Shown here piece after piece: positions 54,977-64,000 of a stretch of 64,000 nucleotides of DNA. This DNA is from Corythucha ciliata (lineage: Eukaryota > Arthropoda > Insecta > Hemiptera > Tingidae). A program made the position numbers and the translations under genes. Within the stretch, counting starts at the first letter, position 1. The number at the start of each line of letters is the position of its first letter. The notes below the pieces were generated by a model. The model was not told the origin of the DNA. It was given only the letters and a program-made list of their open reading frames with translations, and did not search any database. The stretch covers positions 45,563,189-45,627,188 of the forward strand of contig CM075938.1 in assembly GCA_038030265.1 (NCBI GenBank). The letters run 5' to 3'.

Positions 54977-55970
54977 CAGGGTCGTGGAGGGAATATTCGG
55001 GCTCGAGTATGATACTCAATGGAGCCCTTTCAAAGCACCCCCCCCCCCCCGCTCAACAGTTTTGGTGTCTTGCTATTAGTTGACTTATATTTTAAACCCC
55101 AAAAAAGTCCCACCCACAGAAACTCTCAAGACCATAGCAAAACTCCAAAATAAAGCAGAGTTCCAAACCACTGCAAAGTTGCAACCACAACGATGCCCCA
55201 AAAGCTATGTCTCCACTTGTGCCTTTTCGCGTGCGTCAGAAGCATGCGTCATAGCGCATGGTGAGTTGAACGTGAGGAATGCGCTATTGCATGCCTCAAA
55301 AAGCTGGAAGGATATCAGAAATTGTGTGCATAGCTCAGACACATGCGTTGTTGAAAGATGAAGTGAAAGTTGAAAAGGCGTGTTGAATTGAAAGAGGAAG
55401 ACGAAAGCGCACAAGTGGAGGCATAGATAAACAGAGCTAAGCTTCAGCCATTTCAAAGTAACAAAACCAGCATCACCGTAAAAGACTGACCTCAGAAAAC
55501 TTCCAAACAGAAAAAGCTCCTACCACAGTAATGCCAAAACCACGGAAAAACTCCAAACAAAGGCAAAGCTCCGAACCACAGCAAAGCTCCAAACCACAGC
55601 AAAGCCCCAAACCGCAGTAGTAAAACTCTATCTACGAAAAAGGCCCAACCACAAAAAGCTCTAACCACAGTAAAGCCCAAACCACAACAAAGCCCCAACC
55701 AAAGTAAAGTTCCAGCCACGGTTAAGCTTCAACCACGGCGCATCAAAGCTCAAAAATTGGCCTACCACCACGAAAAGCTCCAACCATGAAGAAGGCCAAA
55801 CCACAGCAAAGCTCCTATACCTCAGTAGACCATCACCCACCGTAAAGCGTTCCTTTTTTTCTTATTTTTCTTGTCTTTCCTGCATGATTTCCGAAATCCG
55901 GGCCTCCAAGGAAGGCCGGCCTCGAGGGCAACAGAGCCAGGCTCCCCCCTCCCTTATCACGACTGGCCTG
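54977..55970 (+). mobile_element. hAT-like minisatellite element, copy C, with 8-bp target duplication
   Basis: The element runs from CAGGGTCGTGGAGGGAATAT to ATCACGACTGGCCTG and is bounded on both sides by CGTAATTG (54969-54976 and 55971-55978), an exact 8-bp target duplication. Eight-base duplications and CAGGG-type ends are hallmarks of hAT transposons. The ends are weakly inverted (CAGG...TCGTG). The interior is a diverged CCACAGCAAAGCTCCAA array with no transposase. The 228-bp-type MITE at 55203-55428 is nested in it. Confidence 0.8.
55203..55428. mobile_element. 226-bp MITE, copy 2 (nested)
   Basis: This is a full-length relative of 22511-22738 in the same orientation, about 32.7 kb away. 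Its left TIR is intact (AAGCTATGTCTCCACTTGTG) and the right TIR has changes (CAAGTGGAGGCATAGATA). It inserted into the hAT-like copy C. Confidence 0.8.
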
Positions 55971-56089
55971 CGTAATTGTGAAAGAATTTAGAGGAGTTGG
56001 GCCCCTTCCGACAATGAATCCTAGCTGCCCTGCCCTGACTCAATGGCTGGTGACGCCTTTGAGCCGGCAGTTCAACAATTTTTTCAATT

Positions 56090-56535
56090 TACAGCCAAGG
56101 CCAGTTTAGCCGCTATTAAGGTGCATTTAGTTATTTTTGCCTTTTCTATGGCGTGCGTAGCTAGTTTGACAATGTTTAGGGCCTAATTGGTCAGAATGGA
56201 TATTTTTATGGCATAAATAGTGGCCATGACTAATTCTGGGAAGCGTATCGCGTTTAATGGGCGTTAAAATAGTGATTTTCTCCATACTTAGTGCGTTAAT
56301 AGACCGTCAATCCATTTATAGGGCACGATTGGTCAGTTTGGCTATTCTATTTTTATGGCGTGAATTGCCAGTTTTCTATTTATACATTATACGGCACATA
56401 TTTTATCGCCACATTTAGCGATTTTGAAAGCGCTCATAGCCAGTATAACCATTTTCGGACGCTAATAGCCAGTTTTGGCAAGTTTAGGGTTTATATTGTC
56501 ATTTTTAACATTTCTAGTAGACCAAAAAAAGTCGA
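56090..56535 (+). repeat. degenerate array, family C
   Basis: Units such as 'GGGCACGATTGGTCAGTTTG' plus GCTATT continue the family C pattern with strong drift. Confidence 0.55.
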
Positions 56536-56927
56536 AATAACACAAAATTTTACTTCAATACCTAAACACTGTTTGTCTTTGTTTTAGTCTTGTCCTTGTA
56601 TTTTTCTTTTGCCTTTTTTTAAAATTATTAGGAAACTTCGGTTTATTTTGGCGTACCTATGCTTCTGACGAATCCTTTCAGTAGCTCAGTTTGTATCACG
56701 AAGAAAATTACCCCCTTACCATCTCTTCATCTTCGATAGCTGGTACTCGCAAAGATGGTTGCGTTACTTTTGTTTCAGCGTATTTGTCCTCTTTCCATTT
56801 TGATTGACATTACTGTGCTCAACTGTTGACAGCGACAATGTAGTCAATAATGTCTATTCACTCCCAATATAGCAAGCATGATCCTTTTATCTGTTTGGAC
56901 AGCTATGACTTGTGGAGGCAGTGTGTT
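56536..56927. other. non-coding DNA
   Basis: An acceptor-like CGAATCCTTTCAG near 56680 is followed by a frame that meets a stop within 20 codons and has no donor. Confidence 0.3.
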
Positions 56928-57122
56928 TTAGATTACGCATGCATGAAACTGTAGCCGTAGGAGCCTACATTGTCTGTCTTCCCTCGTTGAGGTGCGTCAA
57001 AAACGAACCGGTTTCGGCTGCTCGCCATCTTCAGCGCCTGGAAGTACAACTGAAAGACAGTTTCGGTTCAGACAATGTAGGCTCGTACGGCTTCAGATTT
57101 GTGCATGCATTACCTATCTAAC
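56928..57122. mobile_element. 195-bp TIR element
   Basis: GTAGCCGTAGGAGCCTACAT plus TGTCTG is inverted as CAGACA plus ATGTAGGCTCGTACGGCTTC. ATGCATG words and TTAGAT/ATCTAA at the ends extend the inverted repeat to about 50 bp. The centre contains GAACCGGTTTCGGCTGCTCG then CCATCTTCAG, a phrase resembling one I recall from arthropod interspersed repeats. Confidence 0.65.
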
Positions 57123-60100
57123 CCTCGTAGTTTAAGCGATATCTTACTAACAATATCGAGTTTTAGATTTTTAAAGTTTGGCGAGCGTTGGAGGCGCATA
57201 GAGTGGTTTTAATTAAGTGTGGAACTCCTCTGTACCGTGCGTCCAACAAGTCAGGATGAACATCCCACCTCTTTTTGGTCACTGAATTTGCTGGACGCCT
57301 TTGTGTGTGGACATTAAATTTTTAGTTGCGTTTGTTCCTCAAAACAACGGTTGTACCGTCAATTTTTTAAAAAATGTCGTTGTTTTAATTTATCAATCAC
57401 GTTATCGTTAAACGAAAAAATTTGTTCGCGAGATTATTGTGTTTCCATATCAAATTCGACATTTAAAAAAAATACTAATAATCTAGTGATAAAAATTGGC
57501 GTGCATATTGAATTAAAAGCTCGTAGCATTTTTGAGATAATGAAAATAAAAATGTTCGTATGTTTGCTTCTGAAATGAAGCCCGGCCTTCCTTATAGGGT
57601 TAATTGCGTGGCCTTGTAGTGGTTGAAGCGTTTTCCCCCAATAAAACCCTGGACAGAGCGTAAAAACAAGGCATGTTTCAACAAACGCCTTTTAATTTGC
57701 ATTCTAAATAGTGGAAAATATCGTGTGTTCATTCATCGGGTTGTTTAATAAGGTTTAGCCTTTTTAGGATTTAGGTACTTGTTAAAAGAGCGGAAGAGCT
57801 TAGGGTTTAAAATAACGAACCGTACATTGAGAATAATCCTAAAATCACGTATTGTATTATTCTTTTCATCCGTGTTTTTGGTCATTTCGTGTTTATACAT
57901 GGTTGTGCGTATTTATACACAGACGCTGCAAATTCAGCAGGTCTTATTCCTGGCCCAAGTTTCTCTCTCATTCTTTAGATCTTGCATAAAATTTAGTTAC
58001 AAGTGATTTCTGGAGAATCGAAAGGCAAAAGGTTCCTTCATCCAACTTGTCTTTCATGTTCTCGGTACTTTATTAGGGCCGTGTTTAAATATTGACTTTG
58101 AAATATCCGCTTTAAGAGACGATTAAATCCAAGGAAACACAAACGGAATGAGGGGGGAAGGGCTGGGGGCAGTAAACGGAATAGTAAAGGTAAAGGAGTC
58201 AAAACAATTATCGTGCTCCCTTAATTGCTTTGTCTCTCAAAACAGTAATATTCTCTGTGACGTGCGTCATCCAATATCGACATCAATTGAGTTGATTATC
58301 GAACTGTTTCTCTTAAATTATTTACGATTTCCCGCTAGCGTTCTTATTTTTTGTTCTTTATTTTAATGTTTTTTAGCTTGTCTAGCTTCGTTTATGCCTC
58401 ATATCTTGAAGGCGTATTATTAAGTTTTAGACAAATTCTCCCGGGTTCGTCAGAGCAAAATAAAGTACAATGTATAAGGAGGCATAACTACATAAATGTG
58501 GATTGTCTCTTGTTGTCAAACAATCCTCATCGTTTCAGAAGCTCGCAATTTATTGCTTCTAACGAAACATCTCTTTATCGTTCTTGTGATTACTTCTCGC
58601 TAGTTTCACAAATTCTTGTTTAAGTATACTTCAACGATCCCTCTCCCCTTTCCGTTAACTAAGTTGTTTCATCATTTAGACGCACGTTTCAGCATTTGAT
58701 GAGCAGTTAGCTATCTAGTGTGGGGGAATGAGGGGTAAAACTTGTGTTTTGTGGTTCTGTTTATAGTATATCTACGTATAGGAAGATGGTGCCAAGCGAT
58801 TTGCGTCTGACTGTACGAACGTTCAGTATACACGGATGGCTTTAATAAACCATCCGTTGTGAACAATTTTGAGGCCTGTTCGTTGTCTTATCGTATTTTC
58901 TCAGCCATTTCAAGCGCTTCAGGGGAGGGAAAAGAGTAAAGTGAATTCATCGGGCTTAAATGCACGAATACGTGACTAAATAACTCATTAATCATTAATC
59001 ACGAAACCAAGCAAGTAGAAATAAAAGAATGAAGAAAATCGGATGAGCCATGAAGATTACGCTTATTGAAGGTCCTTTCACCCTGTCCCTCTCCCACCCA
59101 TATAAATCCGAAACCATCCCTCTTTTAACTCGCATCTCAAAAGCCTCAAGTTATACCTCCGTCCTTGCCATTCTCTCACGCGCATCTCCCGGATAAGAAA
59201 TCCACTTGTTTCTTTCTTCGAATTCTCCTTAAGACCTTTTTACACTCTCAAGAGGTTTACCCCTCCCCCCCCCTTCAACACCGTGGGTCAAGATCGAATA
59301 GTCCACTTGAGTTGTTGGCTGGTTGGTTTTCCTATAGAGAGAAACCAGTGAGACGTGATTTCAGCCTGACACTTGTCCCACTTACCCGCCCCCTACTCCT
59401 GAAGCTTATTAACATCCTATTTTTTTCAAGCTCATCACACTTTCGATTTTTTTTTTCTATTACCTAATATTTTATTACTCCAAGCCGCGGATCATTACCG
59501 TATTTGGTAACACCGCGACCAATCATCGCATTTAAAGCTTTAAATAAAAAATGATCTTCAACGTTTTTGCCGATGGAACCTTCATCGAGTAAAAAAAAAG
59601 CAACAACAAAAACGTTGAACATCACTGTCAGGAATAACCGAGAAATTTCAAAAGCTTCGTCTTACCATCACCTAAATATAAGCTCAATCAAACACCGCAA
59701 AAGGCTCGCTATTACCTGCACAGTAGTTGAAAGAGTGTCCTGTCAGTTGCAACAAATCCCCTTTTAGATCAAATTTTCTAGAACAGAACAAAAAGCTTCG
59801 CCTCGTGAACAGCAAAAACATCAACTTTAGAAATTTCAATTAAGAAGCAAGCGCATCTCATTAATTAACTTGTTTTAGACGAATGAAATTCTATTGTTGA
59901 ACATCCTTTGGCTCAGTAGGTTAAGAACCAAGAGAAATCGATTTCTATTAATAAAAAAAAAAAAAAGATTGAAACTATTTTAAGCCCCCCTCCCCTCTCC
60001 GTCCAATCTTCCTCCTTGCCCGCTGTTCTTTTGTTTCAAAAAGGAAATGAAGCGAATAGAACAAAACTGAAACCAGCGAAGGATCTTAACAAAGATCCTT

Positions 60101-60370
60101 TATCACTTCAATAGATACTCGCCTTAGTGAACTTTAAATTTATCAATGACTTGGTTGAAAAGTTGAATAAATCAGACAAGGGCCTGATAAGGAAGGACGT
60201 AAAGAACTTTTCTATGTTTAAAACAGAAAAATGATAATTGTAATCATAACGGTGAAAAGTTCCGTGGATAAGTACCGTGGAAAAGCGGGAAATTTTTTTT
60301 CGAATCGATCAATTGGAATTGTTTGGAAAGACCAGAGAGGAATAGCAGGAAGTAAAAAATGGCGTTGGAA
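57123..60370. other. non-repetitive non-coding DNA
   Basis: About 3.2 kb, AT-rich, with C runs near 59265. I see no splice-bounded frame, RNA gene or repeat array. It looks like intron or intergenic DNA. Confidence 0.35.
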
Positions 60371-61055
60371 ATAAGGCATTCCAAGTAATTAAAAATTATT
60401 TGAGTAGTACATTAGGTTTTTATTTATGGCCGACTAGTTTCGGAGTAGCAGCACTCCATTTTTGAGGCCGAAACAACTAACAAGGAGACATCATAACAAT
60501 CAGTAAGAATTCTCAACAATTATTAAAATCTAGCTTAATGTTTACTCACATCTCTTTGTCAAACGTCTCACTCAAAATTCCTAAAAATCCTGGCGACGAA
60601 TGTACAAGGAAACTTGTTTCTGTACAAAATGATTTAAACCCTTTTTTTAATCTTTCAAGACGTAGAGCTACTCCCCCTCAACCCACTCCCATATCTGCTT
60701 TTCCCACCGCTGCCCTTATACATTGCCAAAACGTTCTTATACGGTTCTACCCCAACACTATCCAACTGAAAATTGACAGTTTTTCCCCCCAAATTTATGT
60801 GTAATTTCTCTAAGACTTTTAATTTTTCGCAGTTGTTCTCCCGATCCAATATACTAACGTCTTTAAAATTAAAAATATGCCCGGTTTTGTTATGATGTTC
60901 ACTAAGCCCAGTATTATTTTTTCTATATGAAAATGGAGTGCTGCTACTCCGAAACTAGTCGGCCATAATTAAAAACCGAATGTACTACTCAAATAATTTT
61001 TAATTACTTGCAATTAATAACATTCAAGAAACTCTTAAAAATAAGGCATTCCATT
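60371..61055 (-). mobile_element. Penelope-like element fragment with inverted ends
   Basis: Segments of about 85 bp at 60385-60470 and 60933-61018 are inverted copies of each other (TACTCAAATAATTTTTAATT and TAGTCGGCCATAA parts). The tract between encodes the tail of a Penelope-like endonuclease on the minus strand. AAATAAGGCATTCCA occurs just outside both ends (near 60370 and 61040), a likely 15-bp target duplication. A 5'-truncated copy with an inverted terminal segment is a common product of Penelope transposition. Confidence 0.75.
60655..60932 (-). pseudogene. Penelope-like GIY-YIG endonuclease C-terminal fragment
   Basis: The minus frame reads NTGLSEHHNKTGHIFNFKDV followed by SILDRENNCEKLKVLEKLHI. 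The pattern (G)LSEH-x-x-x-T-GH-x-F-x-F-x-x-V-x-IL(D)-x-E-x-x-x-x-x-x-x-x-E-x-x-x-I is the conserved tail of the GIY-YIG endonuclease joined to Penelope-type reverse transcriptases, which nicks the target DNA. The reverse transcriptase and the GIY-YIG start are absent: the frame begins right at the inverted end segment. A short tail without recognised motifs (VNFQLDSVGVEPYKN) follows before the stop. Confidence 0.75.
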
Positions 61056-61753
61056 TTACGCGTCCTCCTGAACTTTTTGAAACTTGGAAGAAAAATCAAG
61101 TCGCTGCTAAAATTAATCGGTGATCCGCCAAGTTCCGGTATACGGATCTTTTATGTGAAATTTGGAGCTTTGTTCGGTCGGATTTAGTAGTACCCTAGCG
61201 CCCCCCTCCCCGGTGGCCCCGATGCCCTGGTCATTTGGCTAGAAAAGGCCTCAACAGCGTTGAGAGACCTACCGCTCGAGTTGCTATAATTGCTATACCG
61301 TCAAGATGAACATGGACCCATGGACAGCGCTCTCTCATTCGCTCTAGTTGAAACTCCTCCTCCCTCTTTTGAAACCAAAGTGGTTTCAAAGATTAGATAA
61401 ATTTATCAAGGTGTACTTTTCAAGCCGTGGTCCCATGGGAAAGGTTAAGGTAAAGTAGTCAGAAGGGCTCATCTCGCGAGGGCGAGGTCCATGTTTAACT
61501 TGACGAGCTATAGGTTGGGCTATTTCTGAGGCTAGCTGTTGAGGTGAAGCACAAAACCTTAATTTCTGTAAACGCGAGTATTATAACGATACCCCCCCTC
61601 CCTCTCTGCTGGTATAATGACCTCCCTGAGTCAACAGACAAACAATAGCTTGAAGTATGAGAAAGAAAACAGAAGATTCGCGGGAATCCCAAGGGATGGC
61701 TTCAGTTAACGCACCCCCCCCCCCCATGACGGGAACGACTGTTTCTGCGCAGT
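61056..61753. other. non-coding DNA
   Basis: No gene is recognised. The stretch ends in C-rich runs (61590-61610 and 61713-61727) before a tRNA-like piece. Confidence 0.3.
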
Positions 61754-61835
61754 GGCAGCCTTATAGTGTAATGGGCAATAGCTGGATTCGAACCCAGGCC
61801 CGATGGGTTGCGAAGCGAGCATTGTATCCATCTTG
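61754..61835 (-). tRNA. tRNA-like repeat, copy 1
   Basis: The minus strand shows ATGGATACAATGCTCGCTTC then CCTGGGTTCGAATCCAGC, a perfect B box (GGTTCGAATCC) in a T-arm hairpin, then TATTGCCCATTACACTATAA. The acceptor stem does not pair. It matches 63383-63475 until GGCTGC, where homology stops. It is best read as a tRNA-derived SINE or pseudo-tRNA. Confidence 0.55.
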
Positions 61836-61924
61836 TATAGATCTAGTATTTTATCTTTGGAAGGGTTCCACCATAAATCTGATTTAGGTACTAATTCTTT
61901 TTCTTCTGAGTTTTGAGCCACACA

Positions 61925-63650
61925 ATCGCTGCGAATAGGCGTTTTTTTTTCAATTTTTGTCGCGAATTACTTCACAATTTTATCCGCGAATTACCGCGTT
62001 TCCTCGTTTTTAGGCGTGAATTAGCAGATTTTCCTACATTGATCCGCTATTTATCGGTTTTCCCAGTTTCAGCAGCGACAGAGTGTCAACTTAAGCCACG
62101 AATTTTCTCAATTTTAACAGCGAATGAGCTCTTTATCTAAATATGTGATTTTTAGTATTTTTCTTCATCATGCGGATTAGCGTTTTATCTCCATTTCCGC
62201 GTTTCCTCAATTTTAGCCTAGAATTAGCGGATTTCTTCAAATTGTTCCGCGAATTAGCGCATTTCCTCAAATTGTTTTTTTGTTTTGTTTTTATTTTAGC
62301 TGGGAATTATTTCTGAACTTTAGCCGTGAATCACCTGCCTTGATTCACCCTCGAATCACTGCTTTCACCCGATTTCATCTCTGAAATTGAGAATTTTCAC
62401 AACACCCATGAATTAGCGCTTTTCTCCATTTTAGCACTTTTTATTTGCTTAAAACAATGTGCCGTGAATTAGCGCTATTTTTTTTTATCCGCGAATTATT
62501 TTCCCAGTTTTAGCGGCGGATTATTTCTTAATTTTGTGTAGCCGTGAATCACCGTATTCCTCAATCTTAGCTGTAAATTAGCGCGCTATCTCAAATTGAT
62601 CCGCGAATTAGCTGAAATTCTCCATTTTTAGCGATTAATATGCGTTTTTTGCCAATACTATGTCCACAATTTTCAGATTTCTCTCCATTTTTGCTGCGAA
62701 TGAGCGTTTTGAATTAATTGTTGATGGCAATTAGCGTTTTGTCTCAGTTGTATAGCCCAGAATTAGGGGGTTTCATGGTTTTATCACATGTATCCATGAA
62801 TTAGCGTTTTGCTTCAATTCTCCTTAGCCCAGTTTTTCTCTACTTTTAGCCGTGAATTAGCACTATTTCTCAAATTGATCCGTCTTTCGCCACTCTTTAG
62901 TTGAGCATTTTATTTAAATTTTAGGCGGGACTCAGATTATTTCCGTTTTAGCCGCGAGGTGGTTTTATTAACGTTAGCCGTGAATTAGCGATTTTTTCAC
63001 TTATATCCATGTGAATTAGCTCATTTTCTCAATTTCAGTCATAGACACTAATTTATAAGAGCATTTTCTTTTCTATTTTTTAGCTGCGAATTTATGCTTT
63101 TTCTTGATATTAGACGAATTTGCCTTCAGAAACCGCAAAGTTTAACTTTTCCTCAATTGTAACCTAAAATTAACGCTCTTAACCATTATTAGTCGTGGAT
63201 TGGCGCTATTTCTCTTTCAGTCGCGTATTACAGTTTTTCACTTTTTTGACGCGAATTTTCATTCCATGCCATACCCTGAGAATCCATTAGCTGTGCACTT
63301 CACACCGTACTACGCGGGCGTTCCGGTCGATACGCGTTTTGTCATACGCACACCGCCGCGCCGTGAACGCCCACATGAAGCCGCAGCCTTATAGTGTAAT
63401 AGGCAATAGCTGGATTCGAACCCAGGCCCGCTGGGTTGCGAAGCGAGCATTGTATCCATTACATCATCGAGACGCGCTTTTTTTTTAAACTTTGATTTTG
63501 CGCTCTTTCTTAATTTTAATCGTGGACTGGCCTCAAGAGCATTACACCAGCGATTTTTGTAAATTTCATCGCAAATCATTGATTTTTTCTTAATTTGAGT
63601 CTTGAAGTTGCTTCGAAAAACGCAATTACTCAATTTCAGCAACGAATATA
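61925..63650 (-). repeat. degenerate array, family A (reverse orientation)
   Basis: This is the longest array in the window. Units of about 31 bp follow 'CTCAATTTTAGCCGTGAATT' plus AGCG. A tRNA-like repeat is embedded at 63383-63475. Confidence 0.75.
63383..63475 (-). tRNA. tRNA-like repeat, copy 2
   Basis: This is nearly identical to 61754-61835 over the shared part and longer at the 5' side (GCGTCTCGATGATGTAATGG). B box GGTTCGAATCC is intact; the acceptor and anticodon stems are poor. It sits in the family A array. Confidence 0.55.
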
Positions 63651-64000
63651 CATGTTAGTGTATTGTCCGCCGCAAGCGCGCGGCGTAAGCGAGCCGAGAG
63701 AGTTTATGGGTCGATTTTGGGGCAAATAGCCGCATTTGCGTATGTAAATGAGGCCCTGGTGACCTTGGTTTCTCTGAATTCCTCGATGAAAAATTAAAAC
63801 TTAACCACTCGTCCATGAACAATCTATAATTGTGAATGAACAAAATAATTGTTAGATGCCAACACACAATAATTATTGTTGTTCGGCAACGTTATTAATT
63901 CGTCGGATTTGTTTAACGAGATAGAATTCATTTTGACTGATTTCTGACGGGATTTTGAGCTTGACTTAACGGGAAAAACAGAATGCCAGTTGGCAACAAT
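63651..64000. other. non-coding DNA
   Basis: CAAGCGCGCGGCGTAAGCGA is an isolated GC-rich word. The end (TTGACTTAACGGG...GCCAGTTGGCAACAAT) resembles the end of the dispersed repeat at 3021 and 19066 but runs out of the window. Confidence 0.3.

Noticed and set aside
56669..56760. Next exon after 52340 (acceptor CGAATCCTTTCAG)
   Set aside because: The first base fits the phase, but the frame stops within 20 codons and no donor precedes the stop.
60933..60975. Hammerhead ribozyme in the Penelope-like end
   Set aside because: CCGAAAC and a TAGTC are present, but the CUGAUGA core is not.

Overview
The window reads as intron or intergenic DNA from an invertebrate metazoan with a large, repeat-rich genome. 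The clues are AT-rich non-coding sequence, Ty3/Gypsy, LINE and Penelope-like retroelements, many short inverted-repeat (MITE-like) elements, tRNA-derived repeats with Pol III boxes, and only short exon-like islands bounded by AG...GT. An arthropod such as a crustacean is plausible, but no marker here fixes the taxon. Nothing looks bacterial: there are no dense ORFs, operons or ribosome binding sites.

Host gene content is sparse. On the plus strand, exon-like islands at 44981-45189, 47266-47475, 51275-51340 and 52297-52340 each have a splice acceptor, an open frame and a splice donor, and their phases agree (the first three end in phase 0). I read them as part of one plus-strand gene with long introns; I do not recognise the protein. 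A further 50-nt island lies at 23007-23056. It and the 52297 island begin exactly at an AG|GTRA junction, the layout of a recursive-splicing exon. On the minus strand, 3205-4202 is a weak possible coding or pseudogene stretch.

Mobile DNA dominates. At 34777-41676 is a near-complete minus-strand Ty3/Gypsy element with almost identical 548/569-bp LTRs, Gag, protease, RT, RNase H and integrase; its pol is broken at three short homopolymers. A decayed, internally deleted Ty3 element with roughly 130-bp LTRs occupies 29346-31769, and its 3' LTR carries a MITE. A 5'-truncated LINE lies at 41873-43128 and a Penelope-like fragment at 60371-61055. DNA-transposon-like elements include a foldback of about 2 kb made of ~140-bp units (20088-22061), three hAT-like elements carrying a 17-bp minisatellite (1352, 53174, 54977), and TIR elements at 10403, 11783, 15255, 16466, 22511/55203, 31582/31961 and 56928. 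There are also two copies of an inverted tRNA-Thr-derived SINE, two other tRNA-like pieces, and a 1.44-kb tandem duplication (24545-27438).

The most striking feature is large blocks of very degenerate ~30-35-bp arrays in at least four sequence families (called A to D here). Together they fill well over 10 kb. Families A, B and C appear to share an AATTT...CGCG(A/G)ATT core. TEs repeatedly sit inside these arrays, and the arrays alternate with non-repetitive intron-like DNA.
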